Shown here in pieces: positions 18,289 through 26,422 of a stretch of 64,000 bases of DNA (position 1 is its first letter; the number at the start of each line of letters is the position of its first letter). This DNA is from JAFAXD01 sp051985675. GTDB taxonomy: Bacteria > Pseudomonadota > Alphaproteobacteria > Rhizobiales > Xanthobacteraceae. A model generated the notes under the pieces. That model was not told the origin of the DNA and searched no databases. It saw only the letters and a program-made list of their open reading frames with translations. The DNA lies in contig JBPYFJ010000088.1 of NCBI GenBank assembly GCA_051985675.1, positions 26,448-90,447 on the forward strand. Direction: 5' to 3'. The translations under genes were made by a program, and so were the position numbers.

Positions 18289-20094
18289 ATGTCGATCCGC
18301 CAGCTCGAGCCTGCCGTCATCAACCGCATCGCCGCCGGCGAGGTCGTCGAGCGGCCGGCGAGTGTCGTCAAGGAACTCGTCGAGAACGCGCTCGACGCCG
18401 GCGCGCGCCGGATCGACGTCATCACCGACGGCGGCGGCCGGCGGCTGATCCGCGTCACCGACGACGGCACCGGCATGACCGCCGGCGATCTCGCGCTCGC
18501 GGTCGAGCGCCACGCCACCTCGAAATTGCCGGACGATGATCTGCTCGCGATCCGCACCCTCGGATTTCGCGGCGAGGCATTGCCCTCGATTGGCGCGGTC
18601 GCGCGGCTCGCAATCACGACCCGCCACGCCGTGGAGCCGCACGGCTGGGCGATCGGCGTCGATGCCGGGCGAAAATCTCCGGTGCGGCCGGCGGCGCTCG
18701 ACGCCGGCACCCGCATCGAGGTGAGCGACCTCTTCTACGCGACCCCCGCCCGCCTGAAGTTCCTCAAGACCGACCGCAGCGAGGGCGCGGCGATCCGCGA
18801 GGCGGTGCGCCGGCTCGCGATGAGCCGGCCCGACGTCGCGTTCACGCTCGCCGGCGAGGAGCGCGCGCTCGTGAGCTGGGCCGCGGCGTTGTCGGGCGCC
18901 CCCGGGCGGCTCGCGCGCCTCGGCGACATTCTCGGCGCCGACTTCCGCGCCAACGCGATCGAGGTGCGCGGCGGCCGCGACGGCCTCGCGATCGAGGGCT
19001 ATGCGGCGCTGCCAACACTCAGCCGCGCCAACGCGTTCGGGCAGTATCTCTTCGTCAACGGCCGCCCGGTGCGCGACAAGCTCCTGCTCGGCGCGGTGCG
19101 CGGCGCCTACGCGGACTATTTGCCGCGCGATCGCCAGCCGATCCTCGCGCTCTTCATCACGCTCGATCCGCGCGAGGTCGACGTCAACGTGCACCCGGCC
19201 AAGACCGAGGTGCGCTTTCGCGACGGCGGCCTCGTGCGCGCGCTGATCGTGCGCTCGCTGCAGGACGCGCTGGCGCGCGAAGGCCAACGCGCCGCCTCGA
19301 CCGGCGGCGCCGCGACGCTCGCGGCGCTGCGCCCCGTGGCGGCGCCGCGGACTGGCTGGGACTGGCGGGCATCGCCGGCGCGGCCGGCATTTCCGGTCGC
19401 GGGCGCGACCGCGCTCAAGGGCTTTGCCGACGCGGCGCAGGCCGGCTTTGACGTCGGTGCCCCGTCGGCGGACGCGCGCGTCGAGCAGGCGCCGCCCGCG
19501 CCCGACCTGCTCGACCGCCCGCTCGGCGCCGCGCGCGCGCAGGTGCATGAGACCTACGTGGTGGCGCAGACGCGCGACGGCATCGTCATTGTCGATCAGC
19601 ACGCCGCCCACGAGCGCCTGGTCTACGAGCGCCTCAAGGCGGCGTTGGAGAAGACCGGCGTCGCGCGCCAGATTCTGCTGATTCCGGAGGTCGTCGAGCT
19701 TGACGAAGCCGATGTCGAACGCCTCGCGGCGCGCGCGCACGAGCTCACGCGTTACGGGCTGGTGCTGGAGAGCTTCGGCCCGGGCGCGGTCGCGGTGCGC
19801 GAGACGCCCGGCATGCTGGGCGAGATCGACGCGGGGGCGCTGGTGCGCGATCTTGCCGAGCACATGGCGGAATGGGACGAGGCGCTGCCGCTCGAGCGCC
19901 GCCTGATGCACGTCGCCGCCACGATGGCGTGCCACGGCTCGGTGCGGGCGGGGCGCCGCCTCAAGCCCGAGGAGATGAACGCGCTGTTGCGCGAAATGGA
20001 GGCGACGCCGAACTCCGGCCAGTGCAACCACGGCCGGCCGACCTACGTGGAATTGAAGCTAAGCGATATCGAACGGTTGTTTGGAAGGAAGTGA
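18289..20094 (+). CDS. mutL: DNA mismatch repair protein MutL
   Basis: A 601-residue GHKL ATPase that couples mismatch recognition to strand nicking. The N-terminal ATPase motifs are VINRIAAGEVVERPASVVKE, ENALDAGA, DDGTGM and GFRGEALPSIG. The C-terminal domain has VDQHAAHERLVYE, matching the metal-binding endonuclease motif DQHA(X)2E(X)4E, together with ATMACHGSVRAG and QCNHGRP. It should therefore be a nicking MutL, fitting species without MutH. A long arginine-poor variable linker (~340-430) separates the domains. The ATG at 18289 begins MSIRQLEP, typical of alphaproteobacteria; the frame is open upstream through the palindromic repeat. Confidence 0.96.
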   Translation: MSIRQLEPAVINRIAAGEVVERPASVVKELVENALDAGARRIDVITDGGGRRLIRVTDDGTGMTAGDLALAVERHATSKLPDDDLLAIRTLGFRGEALPSIGAVARLAITTRHAVEPHGWAIGVDAGRKSPVRPAALDAGTRIEVSDLFYATPARLKFLKTDRSEGAAIREAVRRLAMSRPDVAFTLAGEERALVSWAAALSGAPGRLARLGDILGADFRANAIEVRGGRDGLAIEGYAALPTLSRANAFGQYLFVNGRPVRDKLLLGAVRGAYADYLPRDRQPILALFITLDPREVDVNVHPAKTEVRFRDGGLVRALIVRSLQDALAREGQRAASTGGAATLAALRPVAAPRTGWDWRASPARPAFPVAGATALKGFADAAQAGFDVGAPSADARVEQAPPAPDLLDRPLGAARAQVHETYVVAQTRDGIVIVDQHAAHERLVYERLKAALEKTGVARQILLIPEVVELDEADVERLAARAHELTRYGLVLESFGPGAVAVRETPGMLGEIDAGALVRDLAEHMAEWDEALPLERRLMHVAATMACHGSVRAGRRLKPEEMNALLREMEATPNSGQCNHGRPTYVELKLSDIERLFGRK

Positions 20095-20166
20095 GGGTAG
20101 TGTTGATCGGCGCGGGTTTCTTCGAAGCTGCCGATAAGTGCGGGTTTCAACAACAAATCGTATGAC

Positions 20167-20948
20167 ATGAGCTTGCGTCGCATTGCGGTCGCCGTCACAG
20201 GCACATTGTTGATTGGGCTGGCCGGTCCGCTCCCGTCGGCCGCGCGCGGTCTCTCCGCAATCAAAATGGACGGCACCATCAAAGTCGGCATGACCGGCGA
20301 CTACGCACCGTATTCTCTGCGCGGCCCGGACGGTCAGTTCTCCGGCGCCGATGTGATCATGGCGCGCGAACTTGCGCGCTCGCTCGGCGTTGCGCTCGTG
20401 ATCGTGCCCACGACCTGGAAGACGCTGCAGGCCGATCTCGCCGCCGACCGTTTTGACATCGCCATGGGCGGGGTGAGCGTGACGCCCGATCGCGCCGCCG
20501 CCGGCGACTTCTCGCTTGCCGTCCTGCACGACGGCAAGCGTCCGATTGCGCGCTGTGCCGACAAGGATCGCTATACGTCAATCGATGCGATCGACCGGCC
20601 CGGCGTGCGGGTCGTGGTCAATCCGGGTGGGACCAACGAGCGTTTCGCCAAAACCAATCTCGCCCACGCAACGCTGAGCGAACATCCCGACAACCGCACG
20701 ATCTTCGATGAGATCGCCGCCGGCCACGCCGACGTGATGGTCACCGACGGCGCCGAGGTGGATTACCAGGCGCGTCTGCATCCCGGCATCCTGTGCCCGC
20801 GACCGTCGCCGGCCCGTTCGATCACTTCGACAAGGCCTACTGGATGACGCGTGACCACGCGCTCAAAGAGGCCGTCGATGCGTGGCTTAAGCGCAGCCTC
20901 GCGGCGGGCCAATACGGCCAGGCCCTGGCCGCCGCCGCGGCGCGCTGA
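20167..20948 (+). pseudogene. pheC: Periplasmic cyclohexadienyl/arogenate dehydratase PheC, frameshifted
   Basis: A signal peptide is followed by a solute-binding-protein fold close to Pseudomonas PheC: VGMTGDYAPYSLRGPDGQF, DRFDIAMGGVSVTPDR, VVVNPGGTNERFAKTNL, HPDNRTIFDEI, GHADVMVTDGAEV and RLHPGILCP. At about 20800 the frame breaks. The original frame ends at 20847, while the natural C-terminus (PFDHFDKAYW...DAWLKRSLAAGQYGQ) continues in the next frame to TGA at 20946-20948. A single missing base in a C/G run would explain it. The family converts prephenate or arogenate to phenylpyruvate or phenylalanine in the periplasm. Either the gene is newly inactivated or there is a sequencing error; codon use and motifs on both sides look intact. 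Confidence 0.8.
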
Positions 20949-21063
20949 TCGGAACGCACGCGAAGCCCGCATGGTGGCCATTCCGGGCGTCGCTTGCCCG
21001 TCTGGTGTGGATCGGGCATGGGTTTTACGGGGGACTCAATCAACATGTTTGAGGGAACGCGAC

Positions 21064-22080
21064 ATGGTCCTGCGCACGATCCGGGTTGGCGTGCTCGCCG
21101 CCTCGGTGGTCCTGACCTCATGGGTGTCGGCAGCCGCCCAGGTCGATGCCTTGCCGTCATGGAACGATGGCGCGGCCAAGCAGGCGATCCTCGACTTCGT
21201 GCGCAAGACGACCGATGCCGCGAGCACGACCTACGTGCTTCCCGAGGACCGCATCGCCACCTTCGATCAGGATGGCACGCTCTGGGTCGAGCACCCGATG
21301 TACACGCAAGTGGTCTATGCCCTGGAACGTGTACCTGCGCTGGTTGCCGCCAAGCCCGAGCTCAAAAACGTCGAGCCGTTCAAAACCGTTCTCACCCGCA
21401 ATCGTGAGGCGATTGCCAGGCTTTCGATTGGCGACCTCCTGAAAATTCTGGCCGCTACGCTCAGCGGCATGAGCGTCGACCAGTTCAAAGCCCAAGCCAA
21501 GCAATGGCTCGCCACCGCCCAGGCGCCGCGCTGGAAGCGCCCGTACACCGAGCTGACGTATCTTCCGATGATCGAGTTGCTCAAGTATCTGCGCGGCAAT
21601 AGCTACAAGACCTACATCGTCACCGGCGGCGGACAGGATTTTGTGCGGGTCTACGCGCAGGAGGTCTACGGAATTCCGCCCGAACAGATTGTCGGGACCG
21701 CGGGGGCGACGAAGTACGGCTACGACAAGGCCGGCAAGCCGCTTCTCACCAAGGAGCCCGCGCTGCTCTTGAACGACAACGATGCGGGGAAGCCCGAGGG
21801 CATCCATCTGATGATCGGGCGGGTCCCGTATGCCGCGTTCGGCAACTCGACCGGCGATCGGCAGATGCTCGAATATACCAAGGCGGGCGAGGGCGTCCGG
21901 CTCGGGATGCTCGTGCTGCATGACGATGCGCAGCGTGAGTACGCGTATGGTCCCGCGCTGGGGCTGCCCGACACCAGGGTCGGCGCATTCACGCAGGCGC
22001 TCTACGACGAGGCCAAGAGCAAGAATTGGCCGGTCATCAGCATGAAGAACGACTGGAAACGCATTTTCGCGTTCGAGTAG
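21064..22080 (+). CDS. Exported HAD-family phosphatase
   Basis: A 338-residue protein with a signal peptide (MVLRTIRVGVLAASVVLTSWVSAAAQ) and HAD motifs: motif I FDQDGTLWVEHPMY, motif II YIVTGGGQDFVRVYAQEVYG, and motif III/IV near NDNDAGKPEGI and FGNSTGDRQML. It resembles periplasmic HAD phosphatases such as the phosphorylcholine-phosphatase-like group; the substrate is not determined. ATG 21064 follows GAGGGA and starts the signal peptide. The frame is open further upstream through the pheC C-terminal coding stretch in another phase, which is spurious. Confidence 0.82.
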   Translation: MVLRTIRVGVLAASVVLTSWVSAAAQVDALPSWNDGAAKQAILDFVRKTTDAASTTYVLPEDRIATFDQDGTLWVEHPMYTQVVYALERVPALVAAKPELKNVEPFKTVLTRNREAIARLSIGDLLKILAATLSGMSVDQFKAQAKQWLATAQAPRWKRPYTELTYLPMIELLKYLRGNSYKTYIVTGGGQDFVRVYAQEVYGIPPEQIVGTAGATKYGYDKAGKPLLTKEPALLLNDNDAGKPEGIHLMIGRVPYAAFGNSTGDRQMLEYTKAGEGVRLGMLVLHDDAQREYAYGPALGLPDTRVGAFTQALYDEAKSKNWPVISMKNDWKRIFAFE

Positions 22081-22171
22081 GCGACCGGTGGTCTTAGGCC
22101 GACCGACGTGTCGCGGAGTCGGCGCTCGCGACCACGGCCTTGTCGTTCTCGCCGGATGGCGCGGGCGTGCG

Positions 22172-23302
22172 CTACTTCCCAATTGACGCAAAGAACATCG
22201 CGAACAGGCCGTCCATGACGATCACCAGGAAGATCGATTTGACCACGGACATGGTCGTCTGCAGGCCGAGCGACTCGGCGCTGCCCTTGACCTGGAAGCC
22301 TTCCACGCAGGCCACGATACCGATCGCCAGCCCCATGAACGGCGCTTTGGTCATCCCGACCTCGAAATGATTGAATGAAAGGTCGCGCAGCTCGGCCATG
22401 AATATGTCCGGATTGATTCCGCCGTAGAGCCAGCACACCACGCCGCCGCCATAGAGTGCCGACATTATTCCCAGAAACGTGAGGATCGGCAGCCCGATGA
22501 CCAGCGCGATGATCCGCGGCAGAACCAGAATGTCGATCGGGTCGCGCCCCATGGTTTGCAGGGCATCGATCTCTTCGCGCATTTTCATGGAGCCAAGCTC
22601 GGCCGTATAGGACGACCCGGAGCGGCCCGCGATCATGATCGCCACGATCAGCACGCCGATCTCGCGCATGACCAGAACGCCGAGCATATCGACCACGTAG
22701 AGGTCGGCGCCGAAGCGGCGGAAACGGATGAGACCCTGCTGCGCGATGATCGCGCCGATCAGGAACGTGATCAGCAGGATGATCGGAACGGCGCGCCAGC
22801 ACACGCGGTCGAATTGATTCACCATGGAGGTCAAACGGAAACTGCGGGGCCGGATCAGCACGCGCCAGGTCGCCAGCACGAGCGCGCCGAACATCTCGAC
22901 ATAGAGCAGAAGATCGCGCGTCGCGAGCCCGAACGCGCGCCACACCAGCGCAACCGCGGTGGCCAGCACGTTCTCATGTTGTGGCTCCGGCACCTTGCGG
23001 TTCGACTGATGCGCTTCGTTGATCAACCCGCGGAAGCGGTCGGGCACGCCGACGACCGTGATCCTGCAGTCCGCCGCAGCGAAGCCGCGCAGCAGCCGCT
23101 CCAGCAACCAGGCCCCGAATGTGTCGATGGTCTCGACACCCGCCATGTTGAGTTCGACGCGCGCGACCGATGTGCCTTGCGCCACGGCACCGTCGACCTC
23201 GTGCTCGAGGTCGGCGGCGCGCTGCGCCGTCCAGGAACCGACCGCCGTCAACCACAGGCCGTCGCCTTGGGCCAAGCTCCGAAGCAAGGGTTCGCCAGTC
23301 AC
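22172..23302 (-). CDS. MlaE-family ABC permease with N-terminal STAS domain
   Basis: A 376-residue inner-membrane protein. Residues ~1-100 form a STAS-like domain (VARVELNMAGVETIDTFGAWLLERLL). The rest is the MlaE permease with WRAVPIILLITFLIGAIIAQQG, the family motif around AGRSGSSYTAELGSMKMREEIDAL, PRIIALVIGLPILTF, and GLQTTMSVVKSIFLVIVMDG. MlaE permeases move phospholipids between membranes with an MlaF ATPase and an MlaD MCE protein. Neither is adjacent here, so the partners would have to be encoded elsewhere. The start is GTG 23302. It converges with the HAD phosphatase. Confidence 0.9.
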   Translation of the reverse strand: MTGEPLLRSLAQGDGLWLTAVGSWTAQRAADLEHEVDGAVAQGTSVARVELNMAGVETIDTFGAWLLERLLRGFAAADCRITVVGVPDRFRGLINEAHQSNRKVPEPQHENVLATAVALVWRAFGLATRDLLLYVEMFGALVLATWRVLIRPRSFRLTSMVNQFDRVCWRAVPIILLITFLIGAIIAQQGLIRFRRFGADLYVVDMLGVLVMREIGVLIVAIMIAGRSGSSYTAELGSMKMREEIDALQTMGRDPIDILVLPRIIALVIGLPILTFLGIMSALYGGGVVCWLYGGINPDIFMAELRDLSFNHFEVGMTKAPFMGLAIGIVACVEGFQVKGSAESLGLQTTMSVVKSIFLVIVMDGLFAMFFASIGK

Positions 23303-23385
23303 GACCGATCTACCCCGTTTCCCATGCCGCTATACTGAGCGGCACGCGCGTCGTTGTCCATCATTGCTGCCGGACCGACCTGTCT

Positions 23386-23979
23386 TCAGGGCTTCGCCGC
23401 CAGATAGTGCGAGAGCGCCTCGATGTCGGCGTCGTTGAGCTCAAACATGACGTCCGCCATCGACGCGACGCCGGAGCCGACGCGCTGACCCGATTTGTAG
23501 TCGCGTAGCGCTTTCAGCAAGACATCTTCGCGTTGGCTGGAGAGGCGCGCCGCGGCACGGAAGCCGTTGTAGTCCTCGGAATGACATGAGCGGCAGCGGT
23601 GCTTGGCAGCCAGCTCCTCACCGCGTTGCGCGAGCGCGTCCGGCGGGGCGGCCGGTTTGGGCGGCGGCAGCGACGCGTAATAGGCGCCGAGATTGCGGAT
23701 CTCCTCGTTGCCGAGCGCCTCGCTGATCGGCTGCATCACCTCGTTCTTTCTGGCGCCGGAACGGTAATACACGAGCTGCCATTGCACGAATTCGTCAGGC
23801 TGGCCGGCGAGCGAGGGCGTGAGCGGCGTTTGCGAAACGCCGTCCGCGCCGTGGCAGGGCGCGCACGCCTCGGCCAGCGCCTTGCCGGCCTCAACATCCG
23901 CAGCACCTGCGCCCGCGCTTAAGCCGGTGAGCGCGGCCGCGGCGCAGAGCGCGATTGCGAGACGATGAGTGTGCATCAT
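23386..23979 (-). CDS. Di-haem cytochrome c (c4-like), periplasmic
   Basis: A 197-residue exported protein with a signal peptide (to ~AGA, residue 26) and two cytochrome c domains, each with a haem site: ACAPCHGADG near residue 40 and HRCRSCHSEDYNG near residue 131. Probable Met axial ligands are in EVMQPISEAL and SGVASMADVM. The organisation matches cytochrome c4 and related electron carriers. It is the next gene after the PQQ-type dehydrogenase on the same strand (88-base gap carrying a palindromic repeat), so it likely takes electrons from that enzyme. Confidence 0.88.
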   Translation of the reverse strand: MMHTHRLAIALCAAAALTGLSAGAGAADVEAGKALAEACAPCHGADGVSQTPLTPSLAGQPDEFVQWQLVYYRSGARKNEVMQPISEALGNEEIRNLGAYYASLPPPKPAAPPDALAQRGEELAAKHRCRSCHSEDYNGFRAAARLSSQREDVLLKALRDYKSGQRVGSGVASMADVMFELNDADIEALSHYLAAKP

Positions 23980-24015
23980 AAGCCTGGAGAGAACGCACAG
24001 CGGAGCCGCACGGTT

Positions 24016-24041
24016 GCCTCTCCCCGCTGGCGGAGAGAGGC
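24016..24041. repeat. Short palindromic intergenic repeat (CTCTCCCCGC family)
   Basis: A hairpin with outer arms GCCTCTC / GAGAGGC lies between the PQQ-type dehydrogenase and the cytochrome c gene. It is related to the repeat at 18175-18198. It may attenuate transcription between the two genes. Confidence 0.55.
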
Positions 24042-24067
24042 AGGCGCAGTGCTATGTGCGTCCCGGA

Positions 24068-25342
24068 TTACTTGGCGTAGCTTATCCGATAGATCGCGCC
24101 GGTAAAATCATCGGCGACCAGAAGCGAGCCGTCCTTGGCCTGCAGCACGTCGTTCGGCCGGCCGCGATACTTGCCGTCAGGGCCGATCCAGCCGCTCGCG
24201 AACTCCTCTTGCTTGACGTCCTTGCCGGTCGGGTCGGCGATGACGCGCATCAGCCGTCCGCCCTGGAACTGGTGACGGTTCCAGGAGCCGTGCTCGGTCA
24301 CGATCATGTTGTTCTTATAGTCGGCCGGAAACTGATCCCCGGTATAGAACTTCATGCCGAGCGGCGCGACGTGCGCGCCAAGCTTGAGCGCCGGAGGCGA
24401 GAACTCCGAGCACTTGTGGCCCATCGCAAACTTCGGATCCGGAATGTCGCCCTGGTGGCAGTACGGATAACCGAAATGCTCGCCCAGTTTGGTGACATGG
24501 TTGAGCTTGTCGCTCGGCACGTCGTCGCCGAGCCAGTCGCGCGCGTTCTCGGTGAACCAGTAGTCGCCGGTGCGCGGATCGATGTCGCCGCCGACGCTGT
24601 TGCGCACGCCAAGCGCGACGACCTCCGCAAGACCGTTGGTAGGATTGACGCGCCTGATCTGCGACACCGAGGTTGGCGGCAGGCAGATGTTGCAGGGCGG
24701 ACCAAACGGCACGTAGAGCCAGCCGTCCTTGTCGAACGCCAGATATTTCCAGCCATGCGCCGGGTAGGGCGGCATGTCGTCATAGACGACCTGCGGCTCC
24801 GGCATCTTGTCGAGGTTGGCTTCGGGATTGTCGAACTTATAGAGCTTGTCGATATCGATGACATAAAGCGCGCCATCGCGGTAGGCGATGCCGGTCGGCA
24901 TCTTCATGCCCTTGAGGATGGTCTTGACCGTCCGTTTGCCGCCCTGATCGGTGACCGCGTAGACGTTGGTGGCCAGGAACGAGCCCACATAGAGCGTGCC
25001 GTCCTTGCCCCACGCCATCTGCCGGGCCTGCGGCATGCCGCTCGCCCACAGCTCGATCTTGAACCCCGGCGGCAGCTTGATGTTCTGCAGGGTGGTCTTG
25101 ATCTCGTCGTCGCTAAAGCCGGTCGGCGGCGGCAGCGTATTGAGGACGTGAGTTCCCTTCTGCGCCGCCGTCTCGTCGCCCATGTACCAGTCGTCCGGCG
25201 GATGCAGCCAGAAATCCTTCTTGGTGGAATCGTACGACTTGAGATCCTCGGTCCGCGCAGCGGACGCAAAGAGCAGTCCACCGACGGCGATTGCAGCCGC
25301 GACGATCGCTGCACCAGCCCTCAGGCTTGCAGACGGCGCCAT
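24068..25342 (-). CDS. PQQ-type sugar (sorbosone) dehydrogenase, periplasmic
   Basis: A 424-residue exported protein with a signal peptide (SLRAGAAIVAAAIAVGGLLF...) and a six-bladed propeller of the glucose/sorbosone dehydrogenase family: LPPGFKIELWASGMPQARQM, GTLYVGSF, MPTGIAYRDGALYV, VVALGVRNSVGGDIDPRTGDYWFTENARDW, GYPYCHQGDIPDP, HVAPLGMKFYTG and GRPNDVLQAKDGSLLVADD. It would oxidise an aldose or similar compound with PQQ and pass electrons to cytochrome c, which is encoded next. No pqq biosynthesis genes are in the window. The ATG at 25342 has GGGAGG upstream; an in-frame ATG at 25372 has no ribosome site. Confidence 0.85.
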   Translation of the reverse strand: MAPSASLRAGAAIVAAAIAVGGLLFASAARTEDLKSYDSTKKDFWLHPPDDWYMGDETAAQKGTHVLNTLPPPTGFSDDEIKTTLQNIKLPPGFKIELWASGMPQARQMAWGKDGTLYVGSFLATNVYAVTDQGGKRTVKTILKGMKMPTGIAYRDGALYVIDIDKLYKFDNPEANLDKMPEPQVVYDDMPPYPAHGWKYLAFDKDGWLYVPFGPPCNICLPPTSVSQIRRVNPTNGLAEVVALGVRNSVGGDIDPRTGDYWFTENARDWLGDDVPSDKLNHVTKLGEHFGYPYCHQGDIPDPKFAMGHKCSEFSPPALKLGAHVAPLGMKFYTGDQFPADYKNNMIVTEHGSWNRHQFQGGRLMRVIADPTGKDVKQEEFASGWIGPDGKYRGRPNDVLQAKDGSLLVADDFTGAIYRISYAK

Positions 25343-25424
25343 CTTTTCCTCCCTTGAAACCGGATTCCCCATGCCGATCCCGCAGCCGGTACGAATGATA
25401 ATCAGTTTGCCGGCGGCTCACCAG

Positions 25425-25654
25425 TCAAAGGAGGTGGTGCGCCCTGGACCGCGTGCGCGGACGCTCGATGATCCAAAGTGGTCCTGAGCATCGACCGCGA
25501 CGCCAGCCATTGGGCCGGGGATCCAGTTGTTGAGGCGTGGTTTTGACCAGAACGGAGCGACCTCGAATCGAGCTCCCTCTCCGGACACGGCGCTGCGACC
25601 GATGAGCATGGCGATCGCAAGCGTGGTTGTGAATAGCAACCAAGGTATCGACAC
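25425..25654 (-). pseudogene. N-terminal remnant of an NHL-repeat (streptogramin-lyase-like) protein
   Basis: From GTG 25654 (preceded by AGGGAGA) a signal-like segment WLLFTTTLAIAMLIGRSAVS is followed by FEVAPFWSKPRLNNWIPGPMAGVAVDAQDH. This is the recognisable N-terminus of a common proteobacterial NHL-repeat protein (FEVDPFWPKPLPNNW...GVAVDAQDHVWIIQRPRT). One base is missing at about 25494: the expected WIIERPRT continues in the next frame, and all similarity is lost by ~25460. Only about 60 residues of a protein usually over 300 long remain. It is divergent from the neighbouring cytochrome c gene. Confidence 0.7.
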
Positions 25655-25726
25655 AAGCGTTGTCTCCCTGAGATCTCCGGGTTTGGCCACTGGCGCCGAG
25701 AGACGCGGTATCCGGGAGGGAAGCTG

Positions 25727-26242
25727 ATGAGAACGCTCAAGTTTCTTGCATTCATTGGTGTGCTCGCGATTCTCGGTGCGATAGCAGCGGGGATCTATTT
25801 TTTTGGCGGATTTTACAGCGTCGCCGGCACCGCGGCCGAATCGGACCTCGTTACCTGGGCGCTGGTCCACGTCCGTACCGCTTCGATTGACCGCCACGCT
25901 GCCGATCGTCCACCGGCGTCGCTCAACGATCCGGCGATCGTGCAAGCGGGGGCGCAAGCTTTTTCCGCGCGGGGATGCGTCAATTGTCACGGCGGTCCTG
26001 GCGTCAAGTGGGCCAAATTTTCCGAGGGGCTGCATCCTGACCCTCCCGACCTTAAAGAGATCGCCAACGAGCGCGCACCGCAGCAGTTGTTCTGGGTCAT
26101 CAAGAACGGAATCAACATGACCGGCATGCCGAGTTTCGGCGCGATTGATGTTCCCGACCAGGAAATCTGGAGCATCGTAGCTTTCGTCAAAAAGCTGCCG
26201 AGCGTCAGTGATGACGACTTCAGGGCCTGGACGGCGCGGTAA
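25727..26242 (+). CDS. Membrane-anchored mono-haem cytochrome c
   Basis: A 171-residue protein with one N-terminal membrane helix (LKFLAFIGVLAILGAIAAGIYFFGG), a spacer, and a class I cytochrome c domain with haem motif RGCVNCHGGPG near residue 84. The distal Met is probably in NMTGMPSFGA near residue 130. It likely shuttles electrons at the periplasmic face. The start ATG 25727 has GGGAGG about 8 bases upstream. It lies next to the broken NHL-protein gene and ~385 bases from the PQQ-type dehydrogenase, which points to a periplasmic oxidation locus. Confidence 0.88.
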   Translation: MRTLKFLAFIGVLAILGAIAAGIYFFGGFYSVAGTAAESDLVTWALVHVRTASIDRHAADRPPASLNDPAIVQAGAQAFSARGCVNCHGGPGVKWAKFSEGLHPDPPDLKEIANERAPQQLFWVIKNGINMTGMPSFGAIDVPDQEIWSIVAFVKKLPSVSDDDFRAWTAR

Positions 26243-26422
26243 GATCGCGAATCTCGCCTCATTGCACCTGACGGACAGACAGCAACGTCCACTCCGACGT
26301 GCCGCCAACGACGGCGGATGGATGTGGTATGGAAGGCACTCGGACTGGCACCATCAGCCTCGCGCATTGCGCGGTATCACCGGGTGGCTCTCGATCCCGC
26401 CCGGAATGTGCAGGAGGCGCAC

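Noticed and set aside
18133..20031. 632-codon open frame antisense to mutL
   Set aside because: Composition is an antisense shadow; MutL motifs on the plus strand are unambiguous.
23969..25357. 462-codon open frame antisense to the PQQ-type dehydrogenase
   Set aside because: No family motifs; the dehydrogenase on the minus strand has signal peptide, ribosome site and propeller motifs.
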